Positions 32,795 to 41,080 of a stretch of DNA of 50,043 nt are shown in pieces (positions within the stretch are counted from its first letter, which is position 1; each line of letters opens with the position of its first letter). The translations under genes were made by a program, and so were the position numbers. The stretch comes from Chloroflexota bacterium (GTDB lineage Bacteria > Chloroflexota > Limnocylindria > P2-11E): the NCBI GenBank assembly GCA_005889075.1, contig VBDQ01000041.1:1-50043 (forward strand), written 5' to 3'. The notes under the pieces were generated by a model. It did not search any database. It worked only from the letters and a program-made list of their open reading frames with translations, and had not been told where the DNA came from.

Positions 32795-33582
32795 GCCTGG
32801 TCGTCACGGCGGACGACCTCGGTCTGTCGCCGGCGGTGACTCGCGGGATCATCGAGGCGCACCGTAAGGGGATCGTTCGATCGGCATCGCTCCTCGTGAC
32901 GTTCGACGCATCAGCCGAAGGCGCGGCGCTCGCCCGGCGCGAGCCCGAGCTCGAGGTCGGCCTTCACATCGATCTCGTGGGCGGCACGCCGGTGAGCGAG
33001 CCGTCGGCGGTGCCGAGCCTCGTCGATCGCGAAGGGCGGTTCTGGCCGCTCGCTGAGTTCGCCCGCCGCGTGTTCACGGGCCGCATCCGCGCGGCCGAGC
33101 TTGCGTCCGAGGTGCGCGCCCAGGTGGCTCGCGCGCGCGAGTGGGGCGTCGCGCCGCTCGCGTGGGATTCGCATCGGCACACCCATCTGATGCCGCCCGT
33201 CGCCGGCGTCGTTGGACGTATCGCGCGCGACGACGGGGTGCGCTGGATCCGCCGGACGCGGTCGCCACGGTCTTGGACCGGGCCGAAGGAAGCGGCACTC
33301 CGCGCGGCGACGCTGGCATCGGGCCTCGCCTACCGCGGCATCGCCGGACCGACCTGGTACATCGACCTCTCGAGCGAGCGACCCAAGCTCGACGCCGCAG
33401 GCGTGGCGCTCCTCGCGACGTACGGCGGGATAGGGGAGCTCGGATCGCACCCTGGCTACGTCGACGACCGACTGGGCGCGGCTGACGGACTGGTCGAGCG
33501 CGAACGCGACCTGCGGCTGCTGACCGATCCGCTTCTGCGGACGGCGCTCGGCAACGAGACCCTCCGCTGGCGCGTGCCCTGA
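32791..33582 (+). CDS. YdjC/ChbG-family carbohydrate deacetylase
   Basis: The 263-residue protein begins SLVVTADDLGLSPAVTRGII, with Asp residues of the metal site in TADDLG, and continues with VGLHIDLVGGTPV, SHRHTHLMPPV (metal His residues) and GIGELGSHPGYVDD. ChbG/YdjC enzymes remove acetyl groups from N-acetylated sugars; in hopanoid and glycolipid pathways relatives deacetylate lipid-linked sugars. Next to a polyprenyl-phosphate-type glycosyltransferase it may modify a lipid-linked sugar, which is inference. The ATG overlaps the upstream stop by 4 nt, and its stop overlaps the next start by one base (TGATG). Confidence 0.87.
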   Translation: MSLVVTADDLGLSPAVTRGIIEAHRKGIVRSASLLVTFDASAEGAALARREPELEVGLHIDLVGGTPVSEPSAVPSLVDREGRFWPLAEFARRVFTGRIRAAELASEVRAQVARAREWGVAPLAWDSHRHTHLMPPVAGVVGRIARDDGVRWIRRTRSPRSWTGPKEAALRAATLASGLAYRGIAGPTWYIDLSSERPKLDAAGVALLATYGGIGELGSHPGYVDDRLGAADGLVERERDLRLLTDPLLRTALGNETLRWRVP

Positions 33583-34271
33583 TGCCGGGAGCGAGCACGA
33601 GCGCGGCCCTGAACCGCGCTGTCCACCGCTACCGCTCGGCGCCGGTCGTGGACCGGCTCTTCGTGCACGGCCGAGCCTTCCTGTCGGATCTCGCCTTCGT
33701 CGAGCGCTTCGTACCGCGTAAGGGGTTCATCGTCGACCTGGGCTGCGGCCACGGCCTTTTCGCCTGTCTGCTCCGCGAGGCCTCCGACACCCGCCGGGTC
33801 CTCGGGATCGACCTCGATGCCAAGAAGGTCGCCATCGGCCGCGTCGCGATCCAGGACACACAGTGGCTTCGCTTCGAGATCGGCGACATCGTCGCGCAGC
33901 CTCCCCCCAAGTGCGACGCCGTCACGATCGTCGACGTCCTCTATCTGCTTTCCTTTGCAGATCAGGAGCGCGTGCTCAGGAACGCTGCCTCGGCGCTCGG
34001 CGAGGGCGGTCCGCTCATCGTCAAGGCGCAGGAGCGCCGGACCGACCCGCGTTACGCCGTGACGTACGCGCAGGAGGTCGTTACGGTGACGTTGCTCGGC
34101 AGGACCCGCGGGGGCCGCGAGCGCTTCTTCTTTCCGACGCGAGAGGAGGCCTTCGCGATGTTCACGCGCTCCGGATTCGTCATGGAGGTCGAGGAGATGC
34201 CGCGGCGGCCCTACACGGACGTCATTTACCTCGCGAGAAAGGCTCCGGTCCGGACGCCCACGGCTCCATAA
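33582..34271 (+). CDS. SAM-dependent methyltransferase
   Basis: The 229-residue class I methyltransferase has motif I FIVDLGCGHGLFACLLRE, motif II VLGIDLDAKKV, and a later strand VTIVDVLYLLSFADQERVL. The substrate is unknown. The position after a glycosyltransferase and a sugar deacetylase suggests a part in modifying the same glycan or lipid, but a separate function is possible. ATG 33582 shares its A with the upstream stop. Confidence 0.8.
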   Translation: MPGASTSAALNRAVHRYRSAPVVDRLFVHGRAFLSDLAFVERFVPRKGFIVDLGCGHGLFACLLREASDTRRVLGIDLDAKKVAIGRVAIQDTQWLRFEIGDIVAQPPPKCDAVTIVDVLYLLSFADQERVLRNAASALGEGGPLIVKAQERRTDPRYAVTYAQEVVTVTLLGRTRGGRERFFFPTREEAFAMFTRSGFVMEVEEMPRRPYTDVIYLARKAPVRTPTAP

Positions 34272-34281
34272 TCCACCGCGA

Positions 34282-34893
34282 GTGCAGCACGCTGAGCTAG
34301 GCCTCGTCGCCGAAGAGATTCGCGCATGCATGGCGTGTCCCCTCCACCGAAGCGCCCGCCAGGCCGTGCCCGGCGAGGGTTCCGGAGAGTCGGGGATCTT
34401 TTTCCTCGGCGAGGCGCCCGGATACCACGAAGATGTCCAGGGAAAGCCGTTCGTCGGCGCCGCCGGCCAATTCCTCGACGAGCTGCTGGCCGGCATCGGT
34501 CTCGACCGCCGCAAGGTGTTCATCACCAACGTCGTGCGGCACCGGCCGCCGGAGAACCGCGATCCGCTTCCCGATGAGATCACGGCTTGCGATATCTGGC
34601 TTCGCCGGCATCTCGAGGTCCTTCGACCGCGGGTCATCGTCACGCTGGGCCGCCATGCGATGGGAAAGTTCTTCGTCGGGGAGTCCATCTCGCGGATCCA
34701 CGGCAAGCCACGCAAGACCGCGGACGGGCTCGTCATCTTCCCGGTCTTTCACCCGGCGGCGGCGCTCCATCAACCGGCACTCCGCGATGCCCTCGTCGCC
34801 GACTTCGCGGCGCTCGCGCTCTTCCTCGCGACCGCGCCGGTGCCCAAGGAGGCCGAGAAGAAGCCGGCGGAGCAGATCACGCTCTTTGGATAA
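34282..34893 (+). CDS. Family 4 uracil-DNA glycosylase (Fe-S)
   Basis: The 203-residue protein removes uracil from DNA. It has the N-terminal CMAC (Cys 16, Cys 19), the catalytic GEAPGYHEDVQGKPFVGAAG, ITNVVRHRPPENRDP, and VFHPAAALHQPALRD. Family 4 enzymes hold a 4Fe-4S cluster with four Cys. Here Cys 16, 19 and 103 are present, but the third expected Cys (in the KCRPP motif) is His 87. GTG 34282 starts 10 nt after the methyltransferase stop. A hairpin and a palindrome separate it from RNase J. Confidence 0.88.
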   Translation: MQHAELGLVAEEIRACMACPLHRSARQAVPGEGSGESGIFFLGEAPGYHEDVQGKPFVGAAGQFLDELLAGIGLDRRKVFITNVVRHRPPENRDPLPDEITACDIWLRRHLEVLRPRVIVTLGRHAMGKFFVGESISRIHGKPRKTADGLVIFPVFHPAAALHQPALRDALVADFAALALFLATAPVPKEAEKKPAEQITLFG

Positions 34894-34896
34894 GAC

Positions 34897-34912
34897 CCGG
34901 GCGTTCGCCCGG
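34897..34912 (+). other. Hairpin after the uracil-DNA glycosylase gene
   Basis: CCGGGC-GTTC-GCCCGG forms a perfect 6-bp stem with a 4-nt loop, 3 nt after the stop codon. No T run follows, so it is not a standard intrinsic terminator. It may protect the 3' end of the upstream mRNA or insulate the palindrome at the next start. Confidence 0.5.
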
Positions 34913-34918
34913 CCTGTA

Positions 34919-34949
34919 CTGGAAAAGGTCATGAGATGACCTTTTCTGG
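34919..34949 (+). promoter_or_regulatory. Palindrome/hairpin covering the RNase J start codon
   Basis: GAAAAGGTCAT (34922-34932) is the exact reverse complement of ATGACCTTTTC (34936-34946), separated by GAG. In RNA the stem extends by two G-U wobbles and one C-G pair. Both the purine-rich ribosome site (GGAAAAGG) and the AUG (34936-34938) are inside the stem, so the folded RNA should hide the start. As DNA it could equally be an operator for a dimeric regulator. Confidence 0.65.
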
Positions 34950-36612
34950 TAAAGCTCCGCTGCGGATCATCCCGCTCGGCGGCGTCGGCGAGATCGGCAA
35001 GAACATGCTCGCCCTCGAGTGCGGCGACGACGTCATCGTCATCGATGCAGGCCTCATGTTCCCGGACGAGGAGATGCTCGGCATCGACCTCGTGATCCCG
35101 GACATCACGTATCTGCGCCAGCACAAGGCCAGAGTGCGCGGATTCGTCATGACGCATGCGCACGAGGACCACATCGGCGCGCTGCCCTACGTTTTGCGCG
35201 ATCTCCTGGACGTCCCGATCTATGGCACCAAGCTCTCGCTCGGGCTCATCCGTACCAAGCTCCGCGAGCACAAGCTCGCCGAGCGCGCGACCTTCCGCGA
35301 GATCACGCCGGGCGAGCCGTTCCGAGTAGGCGCACTCGAATGCGACTCGTACTACGTGTGTCACAGCATCCCCGACGCGGTCGGGTTGACGATCCACACG
35401 CCCTATGGAACGGTCGTCCACTCCGGCGACTGGAAGTTCGACCACACGCCCGTCGACGGTCGGCAGACCGATTTCGCGCGGCTCGCGGAGATCGCGGCGA
35501 ACGGCGTGCTCCTCCTGATGTCCGACTCCACGCGCGCCGAGGTGCCCGGATACACGCAGTCGGAACGGCATGTCGGCGAGCTATTCGACGCGATCATGGC
35601 GCGCGCTCCGGGCCGGGTGATCACGACGACGTTCGCATCGAACATCTCGCGCATCAAGCAGATCGTCGAGATCGCCGCGGCCTGGGGACGGCGCACCGCG
35701 ATCGTCGGCCGATCGATGGAGAACTACACGAAGACCGCGCGCGAGCTCGGGTACCTCGAGTACCCCGAAGGATCGATCGTTCACCCGAACGAGATCACCA
35801 AGCTGAAGGATCAGGAGATCTGCATCATCACCACGGGGTCGCAGGGCGAGCCGACGAGCGCGCTCTCGCGGATGGCGCTTGGCGACCATCGGCACGTCGC
35901 GGTGAAGGACGGCGATACGGTCGTCATGTCGGCCACCCCGATACCCGGCAACGAGGAGCTGGTGTCACGGACGATCGACAACCTCTTCAAGCTGGGGGCC
36001 GAAGTTATCTACGATCCCGCGACGCGGCCGCACGTCTCCGGGCACGCGAGCCAGGAAGAGCTCAAGCTTCTCCTCAACATCCTCCGACCCGAGCATTTCC
36101 TCCCGATCCACGGCGAGTACCGAATGCTGGTGCGTCACGCTCGGCTCGCGATGGACGTCGGCGTCGCGCCGGACAAGTGCTTCGTGCTTACGAACGGAGA
36201 CGTGCTCGAGATCGACGAGCGCGGCGCCCGGCTGGGGGAGAAGGTCCAGGCCGGCGTTGTCTACGTCGACGGCCTCGGCGTCGGCGACGTGAGCCACGCC
36301 GTGATGCGCGACCGGCTTTCGATCGGCAGCGACGGCTTCTTCATGGTCGTCATCACGATCGAGCAGCGCACGGGCAAGGTCGTCGCGGGCCCCGACATCG
36401 TCACCAAGGGGTTCGTGCCGGAGCAGGACGCCGGCGAGATCATCGAGCTCACCAAGCAGCGCGTTCTCGAGGGGCTCGCCGAGGCGCAGACCGGCGAGCA
36501 TCTCGCCGAGGCGGCCGCGCTCAAGGAGACGATCCACTCGACCGTCGCGACGTTCCTCTATGAGCGGACGAAGCGGAGACCTATGGTGATGCCGGTCATC
36601 ATGCAGGTCTAG
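34936..36612 (+). CDS. rnj: Ribonuclease J
   Basis: The 558-residue metallo-beta-lactamase/beta-CASP nuclease has FVMTHAHEDHIGALPYVL (HxHxDH, residues 74-79), VHSGDWKFDHTPVDG, the beta-CASP region with ITTTFASNISRIKQIVEIA and IITTGSQGEPTSALSRMA, and the C-terminal HASQEELKLLLNILRPEHFLPIHGEYRML. RNase J acts as 5'-3' exonuclease and endonuclease in mRNA decay and rRNA maturation. The start ATG lies within a perfect 11-bp palindrome, which could allow self-regulation. Together with PNPase it supplies RNA decay from both ends. Confidence 0.96.
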   Translation: MTFSGKAPLRIIPLGGVGEIGKNMLALECGDDVIVIDAGLMFPDEEMLGIDLVIPDITYLRQHKARVRGFVMTHAHEDHIGALPYVLRDLLDVPIYGTKLSLGLIRTKLREHKLAERATFREITPGEPFRVGALECDSYYVCHSIPDAVGLTIHTPYGTVVHSGDWKFDHTPVDGRQTDFARLAEIAANGVLLLMSDSTRAEVPGYTQSERHVGELFDAIMARAPGRVITTTFASNISRIKQIVEIAAAWGRRTAIVGRSMENYTKTARELGYLEYPEGSIVHPNEITKLKDQEICIITTGSQGEPTSALSRMALGDHRHVAVKDGDTVVMSATPIPGNEELVSRTIDNLFKLGAEVIYDPATRPHVSGHASQEELKLLLNILRPEHFLPIHGEYRMLVRHARLAMDVGVAPDKCFVLTNGDVLEIDERGARLGEKVQAGVVYVDGLGVGDVSHAVMRDRLSIGSDGFFMVVITIEQRTGKVVAGPDIVTKGFVPEQDAGEIIELTKQRVLEGLAEAQTGEHLAEAAALKETIHSTVATFLYERTKRRPMVMPVIMQV

Positions 36613-36639
36613 CCAGTGAGTTAGAGGGAAGGGAAGGGA

Positions 36640-38913
36640 ATGGCGAAGAGAGCCGCACGCTCCGCGCGCCACGGTGCAACACCCGCGATCGAGGCGCGGA
36701 TCCGCGACGAGGTCGGCGCGATCGCGGTCGTGGCGTTCGCCCTGCTTTCGGCGGTCGCGCTCGGCTTCGACCAGGGTGCGCTGCTGCACTGGTGGCGCTC
36801 GCTGCTCTTCGACCTGCTGGGCTGGGCGGCGTTCGGCGTGCCGCTGGTGCTGGCGGCGGTCGCGCTCGAGCTCTGGTTCGGCTTCATCAGGCGCGAGACG
36901 GTGTTCCCGATCCTCGGCGGAATCGTGATCGTCGTCGCGCTCCTCGGGCTCACTCGTCACTACGCGCGCGACGACGTCGCCGGGGGTTACGTCGGCGGCG
37001 CCGTCGCCAGGGCGGCGGCCTCGCTCTTCGGCCAGATCGGCGCTCCCATCGCGCTTACCGCGTTGCTTCTCGTCGGCCTGGTCATCGCCGCGAACCGCAC
37101 GATCGCCGAGCTCCTGGCGCCGGTCTGGCGGCAGCGCGCTGCCATCGGCGGCCTGCGCCCAGGAACGCTCATTCCCGGCGGCACCGCCACCCACTTCGAC
37201 CGCCCCGCCGACGAAGCCGCCGAACAAATGCGGATCCACCTGCCCGACGACCGCTCGCAGCGCACCGCGTCCCCTTCGGCGGTGCAGGCTCCGAAACCCT
37301 CTCAACGCTCCGGAGACCCCCCGGCCTACGGCCGGATCCCCACCGCGCGGCGCGATGCGCCAGGGGCCCCTACCCCTGCCTCGGAGCCTGCACCGCCGGA
37401 CGGCGCGCGTGTGCCCGCTGCTCGTGAGCCATTCGCCGTCTCAATAGCCGGTCTGGCCTCCGCTGCCGTCGTCGCCGAGGGCGTGTTGCACGCCGATCCG
37501 CCTGAGAGGCCCTGGGCGCTGCCCTCGATGGAGCTTCTGGAGGAGGGCTCGGCGGCGCGGGCGGGCACCGACGAGCTGCGACGCAACAAGCGGGTCATCG
37601 AGGAGACCCTCGCGAGCTTCGGCATCAGCGCGACCGTCGCTGACGTATTCGTCGGGCCGGTCGTTACTCGGTATGAGCTCAAGCCCGCGGCTGGGGTGAA
37701 GCTCAGCCGGATCGAATCGCTCGCGGACGATCTCGCGCTGGGGCTGGCGGCGCGCAGCCTGCGGATCGAGGCGCCCATTCCCGGCAAGAGCGTGGTCGGG
37801 ATCGAGATCCCGAACCTAGCCATCGGCCTGGTCTCGCTCCGGGACGTCGCGGAAAGCGCGGAGTTCCGGTCTGGCGAGTCGAAGCTCACGGTCGCCCTGG
37901 GGCGCGACGTCGCCGGATCCCCGATCGTGACCAACCTCGCGAAGCTGCCCCACCTGCTGATCGCCGGGCAGACCGGCTCCGGCAAGAGCGTCTGCATCAA
38001 CTCGATCATCACCAGCCTGCTCATGCAGGCCACCCCGGACGAGGTCCGGCTGATCCTCGCCGACCCGAAGCGTGTCGAGCTCACCGGCTTCAACGGCATC
38101 CCGCACCTCGTCGTGCCGGTCGTTACCGATCACGACAGGATCCTCAACGCGCTGTACTGGGCGATGGGGGAGATGGACCGCCGGTACCGCCTCTTTGCGC
38201 GGGCGACGGCCCGAAACATCGAGAAATACAACGAGTCGCGGACCGGGCCCGACCGCATCCCGTACGTGGTGCTGCTGATCGACGAGCTGGCCGACCTGAT
38301 GATGTCGGCTCCGATCCAGGTCGAGAAAGCCATCACCCGGATCTCACAGCTCGCGCGGGCGACCGGCATCCATCTGGTGGTCGCGACGCAGCGCCCGTCG
38401 GTCGACGTCATCACCGGTCTGATCAAAGCCAACATCCCGGCTCGCGTCGCGTTTGCTACCGCCTCGGCGGTCGACTCCCGCACGATCATCGACATGACCG
38501 GCGCGGAGAAGCTTCTCGGACGCGGTGACATGCTGTGGCTGCCGCCGGACTCGCCCAAGCCGACACGCGCCCAGGGTGTGTTCGTCTCCGACGGCGAGAT
38601 CGAGCTCGTGACCCGGCACTGGAAGCAGCAGCGCGAGCCGCGGTACGACCTCTCGATCCTCGAGGACAAGGAGCGCGCGCACGTCCGCGACGACGGCGGC
38701 GATGACATCGAGGACGAGCGCTACGAGGAGGCCGTCGAGATCGTCCAGCGTGCGGGCCAGGCGTCGGTGTCGATGCTTCAGCGCAAGATGACGATCGGCT
38801 TCGCGCGCGCCGGCAGGCTGATCGACATGATGGAGCAGCACGGCGTCATCGGACCGTCGCAGGGGCCGGGCAAGATGCGCGAGGTGTACGGGATGGCGCG
38901 CGGCGATGTCTAA
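36640..38913 (+). CDS. ftsK: DNA translocase FtsK/SpoIIIE
   Basis: The 757-residue membrane-anchored motor moves DNA during division. Four hydrophobic segments lie in residues about 25-160. A Pro/Ala-rich linker follows (about 185-280), including APGAPTPASEPAP encoded by a family B palindromic repeat. The motor has an alpha/beta region (VTRYELKPAAGVKLSRIESL), Walker A GQTGSGKS (about 444-451), Walker B VVLLIDELADLMM, and QLARATGIHLVVATQRPS. The C-terminal gamma winged helix (about 690-757; GQASVSMLQRKMTIGFARAG) normally reads KOPS-like sites. A GAGGGAAGGG stretch precedes the ATG. The stop overlaps the RodZ-like gene by 8 nt. Confidence 0.96.
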   Translation: MAKRAARSARHGATPAIEARIRDEVGAIAVVAFALLSAVALGFDQGALLHWWRSLLFDLLGWAAFGVPLVLAAVALELWFGFIRRETVFPILGGIVIVVALLGLTRHYARDDVAGGYVGGAVARAAASLFGQIGAPIALTALLLVGLVIAANRTIAELLAPVWRQRAAIGGLRPGTLIPGGTATHFDRPADEAAEQMRIHLPDDRSQRTASPSAVQAPKPSQRSGDPPAYGRIPTARRDAPGAPTPASEPAPPDGARVPAAREPFAVSIAGLASAAVVAEGVLHADPPERPWALPSMELLEEGSAARAGTDELRRNKRVIEETLASFGISATVADVFVGPVVTRYELKPAAGVKLSRIESLADDLALGLAARSLRIEAPIPGKSVVGIEIPNLAIGLVSLRDVAESAEFRSGESKLTVALGRDVAGSPIVTNLAKLPHLLIAGQTGSGKSVCINSIITSLLMQATPDEVRLILADPKRVELTGFNGIPHLVVPVVTDHDRILNALYWAMGEMDRRYRLFARATARNIEKYNESRTGPDRIPYVVLLIDELADLMMSAPIQVEKAITRISQLARATGIHLVVATQRPSVDVITGLIKANIPARVAFATASAVDSRTIIDMTGAEKLLGRGDMLWLPPDSPKPTRAQGVFVSDGEIELVTRHWKQQREPRYDLSILEDKERAHVRDDGGDDIEDERYEEAVEIVQRAGQASVSMLQRKMTIGFARAGRLIDMMEQHGVIGPSQGPGKMREVYGMARGDV
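37360..37379 (+). repeat. Palindromic repeat, family B, copy 3 (inside ftsK)
   Basis: CCAGGGGCCCCTACCCCTGC matches the family core at 17 of 20 positions. Two of the changes (G to A at position 3, C to T at position 18) preserve base pairing in the hairpin. A small hairpin CCGGCC-TAC-GGCCGG lies just upstream at 37321-37335, echoing the TAC-loop hairpin beside copy 1. Confidence 0.55.
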
Positions 38914-40078
38914 GCTCGGCGAGATGCTTCGGACCCAACGCGAGAAGAAGAACATCACCCTCGAGCAAGCCGCTGGGGACACGCGGATCCGCGAGAAGTT
39001 CCTCAAAGCGCTCGAGGACGGCGACTACCAGTCTCTTCCGGGCGCGGTGTACACGAAGGGGTTCTTGCGCAACTACGCCGAATACCTCGACCTTGAGACC
39101 GATGAGCTGATCCCGCTCTACCAGCACGAGCGCGGGCAGCCCGAACCGCCACAGAGCCGAACGTTCAAGCCCTATCGCCCCGTCGTGCATCGGAGCTTGA
39201 TCTTCCGGCCGGTCATCTTTTTCCCGGTCATCCTGCTCGCCGGCGTGGGTCTCTTCGTGGGCTACCTCTATTACCAGTTCACGACCTTCGCCACGCTGCC
39301 GCGGCTCGAGGTGACCCAGCCGGCGACCGACGAAATCGCGGCAAGCGGCGATCTCGTTGTGAGCGGCGTGACTGTGCCCGACGGGCGCATCACTGTCCGC
39401 GTCTATCCGGGTCCGGATACGTTTGGCGACATCAAGACGAGCAGGGATGGGTCGTTCACTACCACGGTCGCGCTCAAGCCGGGGGCGAACCACGTCGAGA
39501 TCGAGGTCCTCGACGCCGCGGGAAAGACGAACCGGGTCGCGCGCACGATCCAGTACCAGGTCGCAGCGAGCCCGGCCGTCGGTCCGGCGCCGCAGCTCCT
39601 AATCGATCAGCCGGCTGCCGGCGTCACGCTGACCGACGTCTCGGTGCTCGTGAGCGGGCGCGTCGATCGTTCTGTCGCGCGCCTTTCGATCAACAACCTC
39701 GCCGTGTCCGTCAATCCCGACGGATCGTTCCAGAGCCGCTACTACCCGCCAGCGGGGCCACAGTCCTTCCGCGTCGTCGCGCAGACCGCGACGGGCGGCA
39801 CCCTCGAGGAGACTCGCAACGTCGTGATCGTTTACACGAAGGCGGTCGTCAACGTCTTCGTGCGCGGGGGCGACACCTGGATACTCGCGACCGTCGATGG
39901 CACAGATGTCGATGGCGGACGCGTGTACCACGATGGCGAGACGGCGCTCTTCACCGGCAAGGAAGTCCGGATCCGCAGCGGCAACGGCGCGGCGACCCAG
40001 GTCATTCACAACGGGCAGCTCATCGCGAGCCTTGGACGTCCAGGGGAGGTCGTCGACCGCACCTTCAGGGTGCAATGA
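38906..40078 (+). CDS. RodZ-like protein (HTH, membrane helix, extracellular beta domains)
   Basis: The 390-residue protein has an N-terminal HTH_25 domain (LGEMLRTQREKKNITLEQAA; YTKGFLRNYAEYLDLETDEL), a Tyr/Arg linker, one membrane helix (about 101-123) and an outside region. That region holds two immunoglobulin-like segments (LEVTQPATDEIAASGDLVVSG; LIDQPAAGVTLTDVSVLVSGRV) and a C-terminal RodZ/DUF4115-like domain (VFVRGGDTWILATVDG). RodZ links MreB filaments to the cell-wall synthesis machinery in rods. The extra Ig-like segments are not part of the minimal family. Adjacent ftsK and pgsA fit an envelope and division cluster. The stop overlaps the pgsA start. Confidence 0.82.
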   Translation: MSKLGEMLRTQREKKNITLEQAAGDTRIREKFLKALEDGDYQSLPGAVYTKGFLRNYAEYLDLETDELIPLYQHERGQPEPPQSRTFKPYRPVVHRSLIFRPVIFFPVILLAGVGLFVGYLYYQFTTFATLPRLEVTQPATDEIAASGDLVVSGVTVPDGRITVRVYPGPDTFGDIKTSRDGSFTTTVALKPGANHVEIEVLDAAGKTNRVARTIQYQVAASPAVGPAPQLLIDQPAAGVTLTDVSVLVSGRVDRSVARLSINNLAVSVNPDGSFQSRYYPPAGPQSFRVVAQTATGGTLEETRNVVIVYTKAVVNVFVRGGDTWILATVDGTDVDGGRVYHDGETALFTGKEVRIRSGNGAATQVIHNGQLIASLGRPGEVVDRTFRVQ

Positions 40079-40608
40079 ACGCGCCGACGCTCCTCGTACT
40101 CGCGCGAGGAATCCTCACTGTCCCGGTCTGCGCTCTCCTCGCGTTCCGCACACCCGAGACGGACCTCGCGGCGCTCGCGCTGTTCGCGATCGCGGCTACG
40201 ACCGACGCGGTGGACGGGCCGCTCGCACGCGCTCGCGGCGAGGTGACCGCAAGAGGCGCCGCGATCGATCCACTCGCCGACAAGATCCTCGTCATCGGCA
40301 CCTTATCCGCACTCGCTCTGCGCGGTCTCGCGCCACTCTGGGCGGTGACCGTAGTCGTGCTGCGCGAGGTCGCCGCGGTCTGGGCGCGCAGCCGGGCAGA
40401 ACGGACGCTCCCGGCGACCGCGGACGGCAAGCTCAAGACGATCCTCCAGATGATGAGCACCGCGGGCCTGATCGCGGCCGCCGCACTCGGCGGCGCATTG
40501 TGGCGCACGGCCGCCGAGGCGCTCCTCGACGTCACTGTCGCGCTGACTGTCGTCTCCGGCGTCAGACTCATGCTCCGTGCCACCCAGACGCGCGCCGACG
40601 CAGGCTGA
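40075..40608 (+). CDS. pgsA: CDP-alcohol phosphatidyltransferase (PgsA-like)
   Basis: The 177-residue membrane enzyme carries the CDP-alcohol motif DAVDGPLAR-x8-G-x3-D-x3-D (TDAVDGPLARARGEVTARGA then IDPLADK), with all catalytic Asp present. Most proteins of this size and gene context make phosphatidylglycerol phosphate from CDP-diacylglycerol and glycerol 3-phosphate. Other alcohols cannot be excluded. Four to five hydrophobic helices are visible. ATG overlaps the RodZ-like stop (ATGA). pgsA followed by cinA is a frequent gene order in Gram-positive-type bacteria. Confidence 0.88.
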   Translation: MNAPTLLVLARGILTVPVCALLAFRTPETDLAALALFAIAATTDAVDGPLARARGEVTARGAAIDPLADKILVIGTLSALALRGLAPLWAVTVVVLREVAAVWARSRAERTLPATADGKLKTILQMMSTAGLIAAAALGGALWRTAAEALLDVTVALTVVSGVRLMLRATQTRADAG

Positions 40609-40621
40609 GCTCGAGGGGCGA

Positions 40622-41080
40622 ATGAAGACGGTTCAGGCGCGGCTCGTTCGCCGCAAAGTGACCGTCGCCGTCGCCGAGTCCTGCACCGGCGGTCTGCTGG
40701 CGACGGTGCTCACCGCTCACGGCGGAGCGAGCGACTTTTTCCGCGGTGGTGCGGTCGTGTACTCGAACGAGGCCAAGACGATCTTTGCCGACGTCGCGCC
40801 GGATCTGATCCACGGGCACGGCGCGGTGTCCTCGGTCGTCGCTGGAGCGCTCGCGCGCGGCGCACGTGAGCGGCTCGGCGCGACGATCGGGATCGGCATC
40901 ACCGGCATCGCCGGTCCGGGCGGCGCGACCCCGGGGAAACCCATCGGCCTCACGTACGTCGCGGTCGACAGCGATGCGCACAGCGCGGTGAAGAAATACG
41001 AGTGGCCGTTCGACCGCGATGGAAACCGCCTCGCGTCGGTGGGGGCCGCACTCGATCTTCTCGAGAAGGCGCTCGCGTGA
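40622..41080 (+). CDS. pncC: CinA C-terminal domain protein, nicotinamide-nucleotide amidase
   Basis: The 152-residue protein corresponds to the C-terminal CinA/PncC domain alone: VTVAVAESCTGGLLATVLTA (catalytic Ser 20), GASDFFRGGAVVYSNEAK, GITGIAGPGGATPGKPIGLTYVAV. PncC hydrolyses nicotinamide mononucleotide to nicotinate mononucleotide and ammonia in NAD recycling. The N-terminal MoaB-like domain of full CinA is absent. ATG 40622 is preceded by GAGGGG. An in-frame GTG at 40577 would overlap pgsA and add 15 residues. Its stop overlaps the next GTG (GTGA). Confidence 0.88.
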   Translation: MKTVQARLVRRKVTVAVAESCTGGLLATVLTAHGGASDFFRGGAVVYSNEAKTIFADVAPDLIHGHGAVSSVVAGALARGARERLGATIGIGITGIAGPGGATPGKPIGLTYVAVDSDAHSAVKKYEWPFDRDGNRLASVGAALDLLEKALA

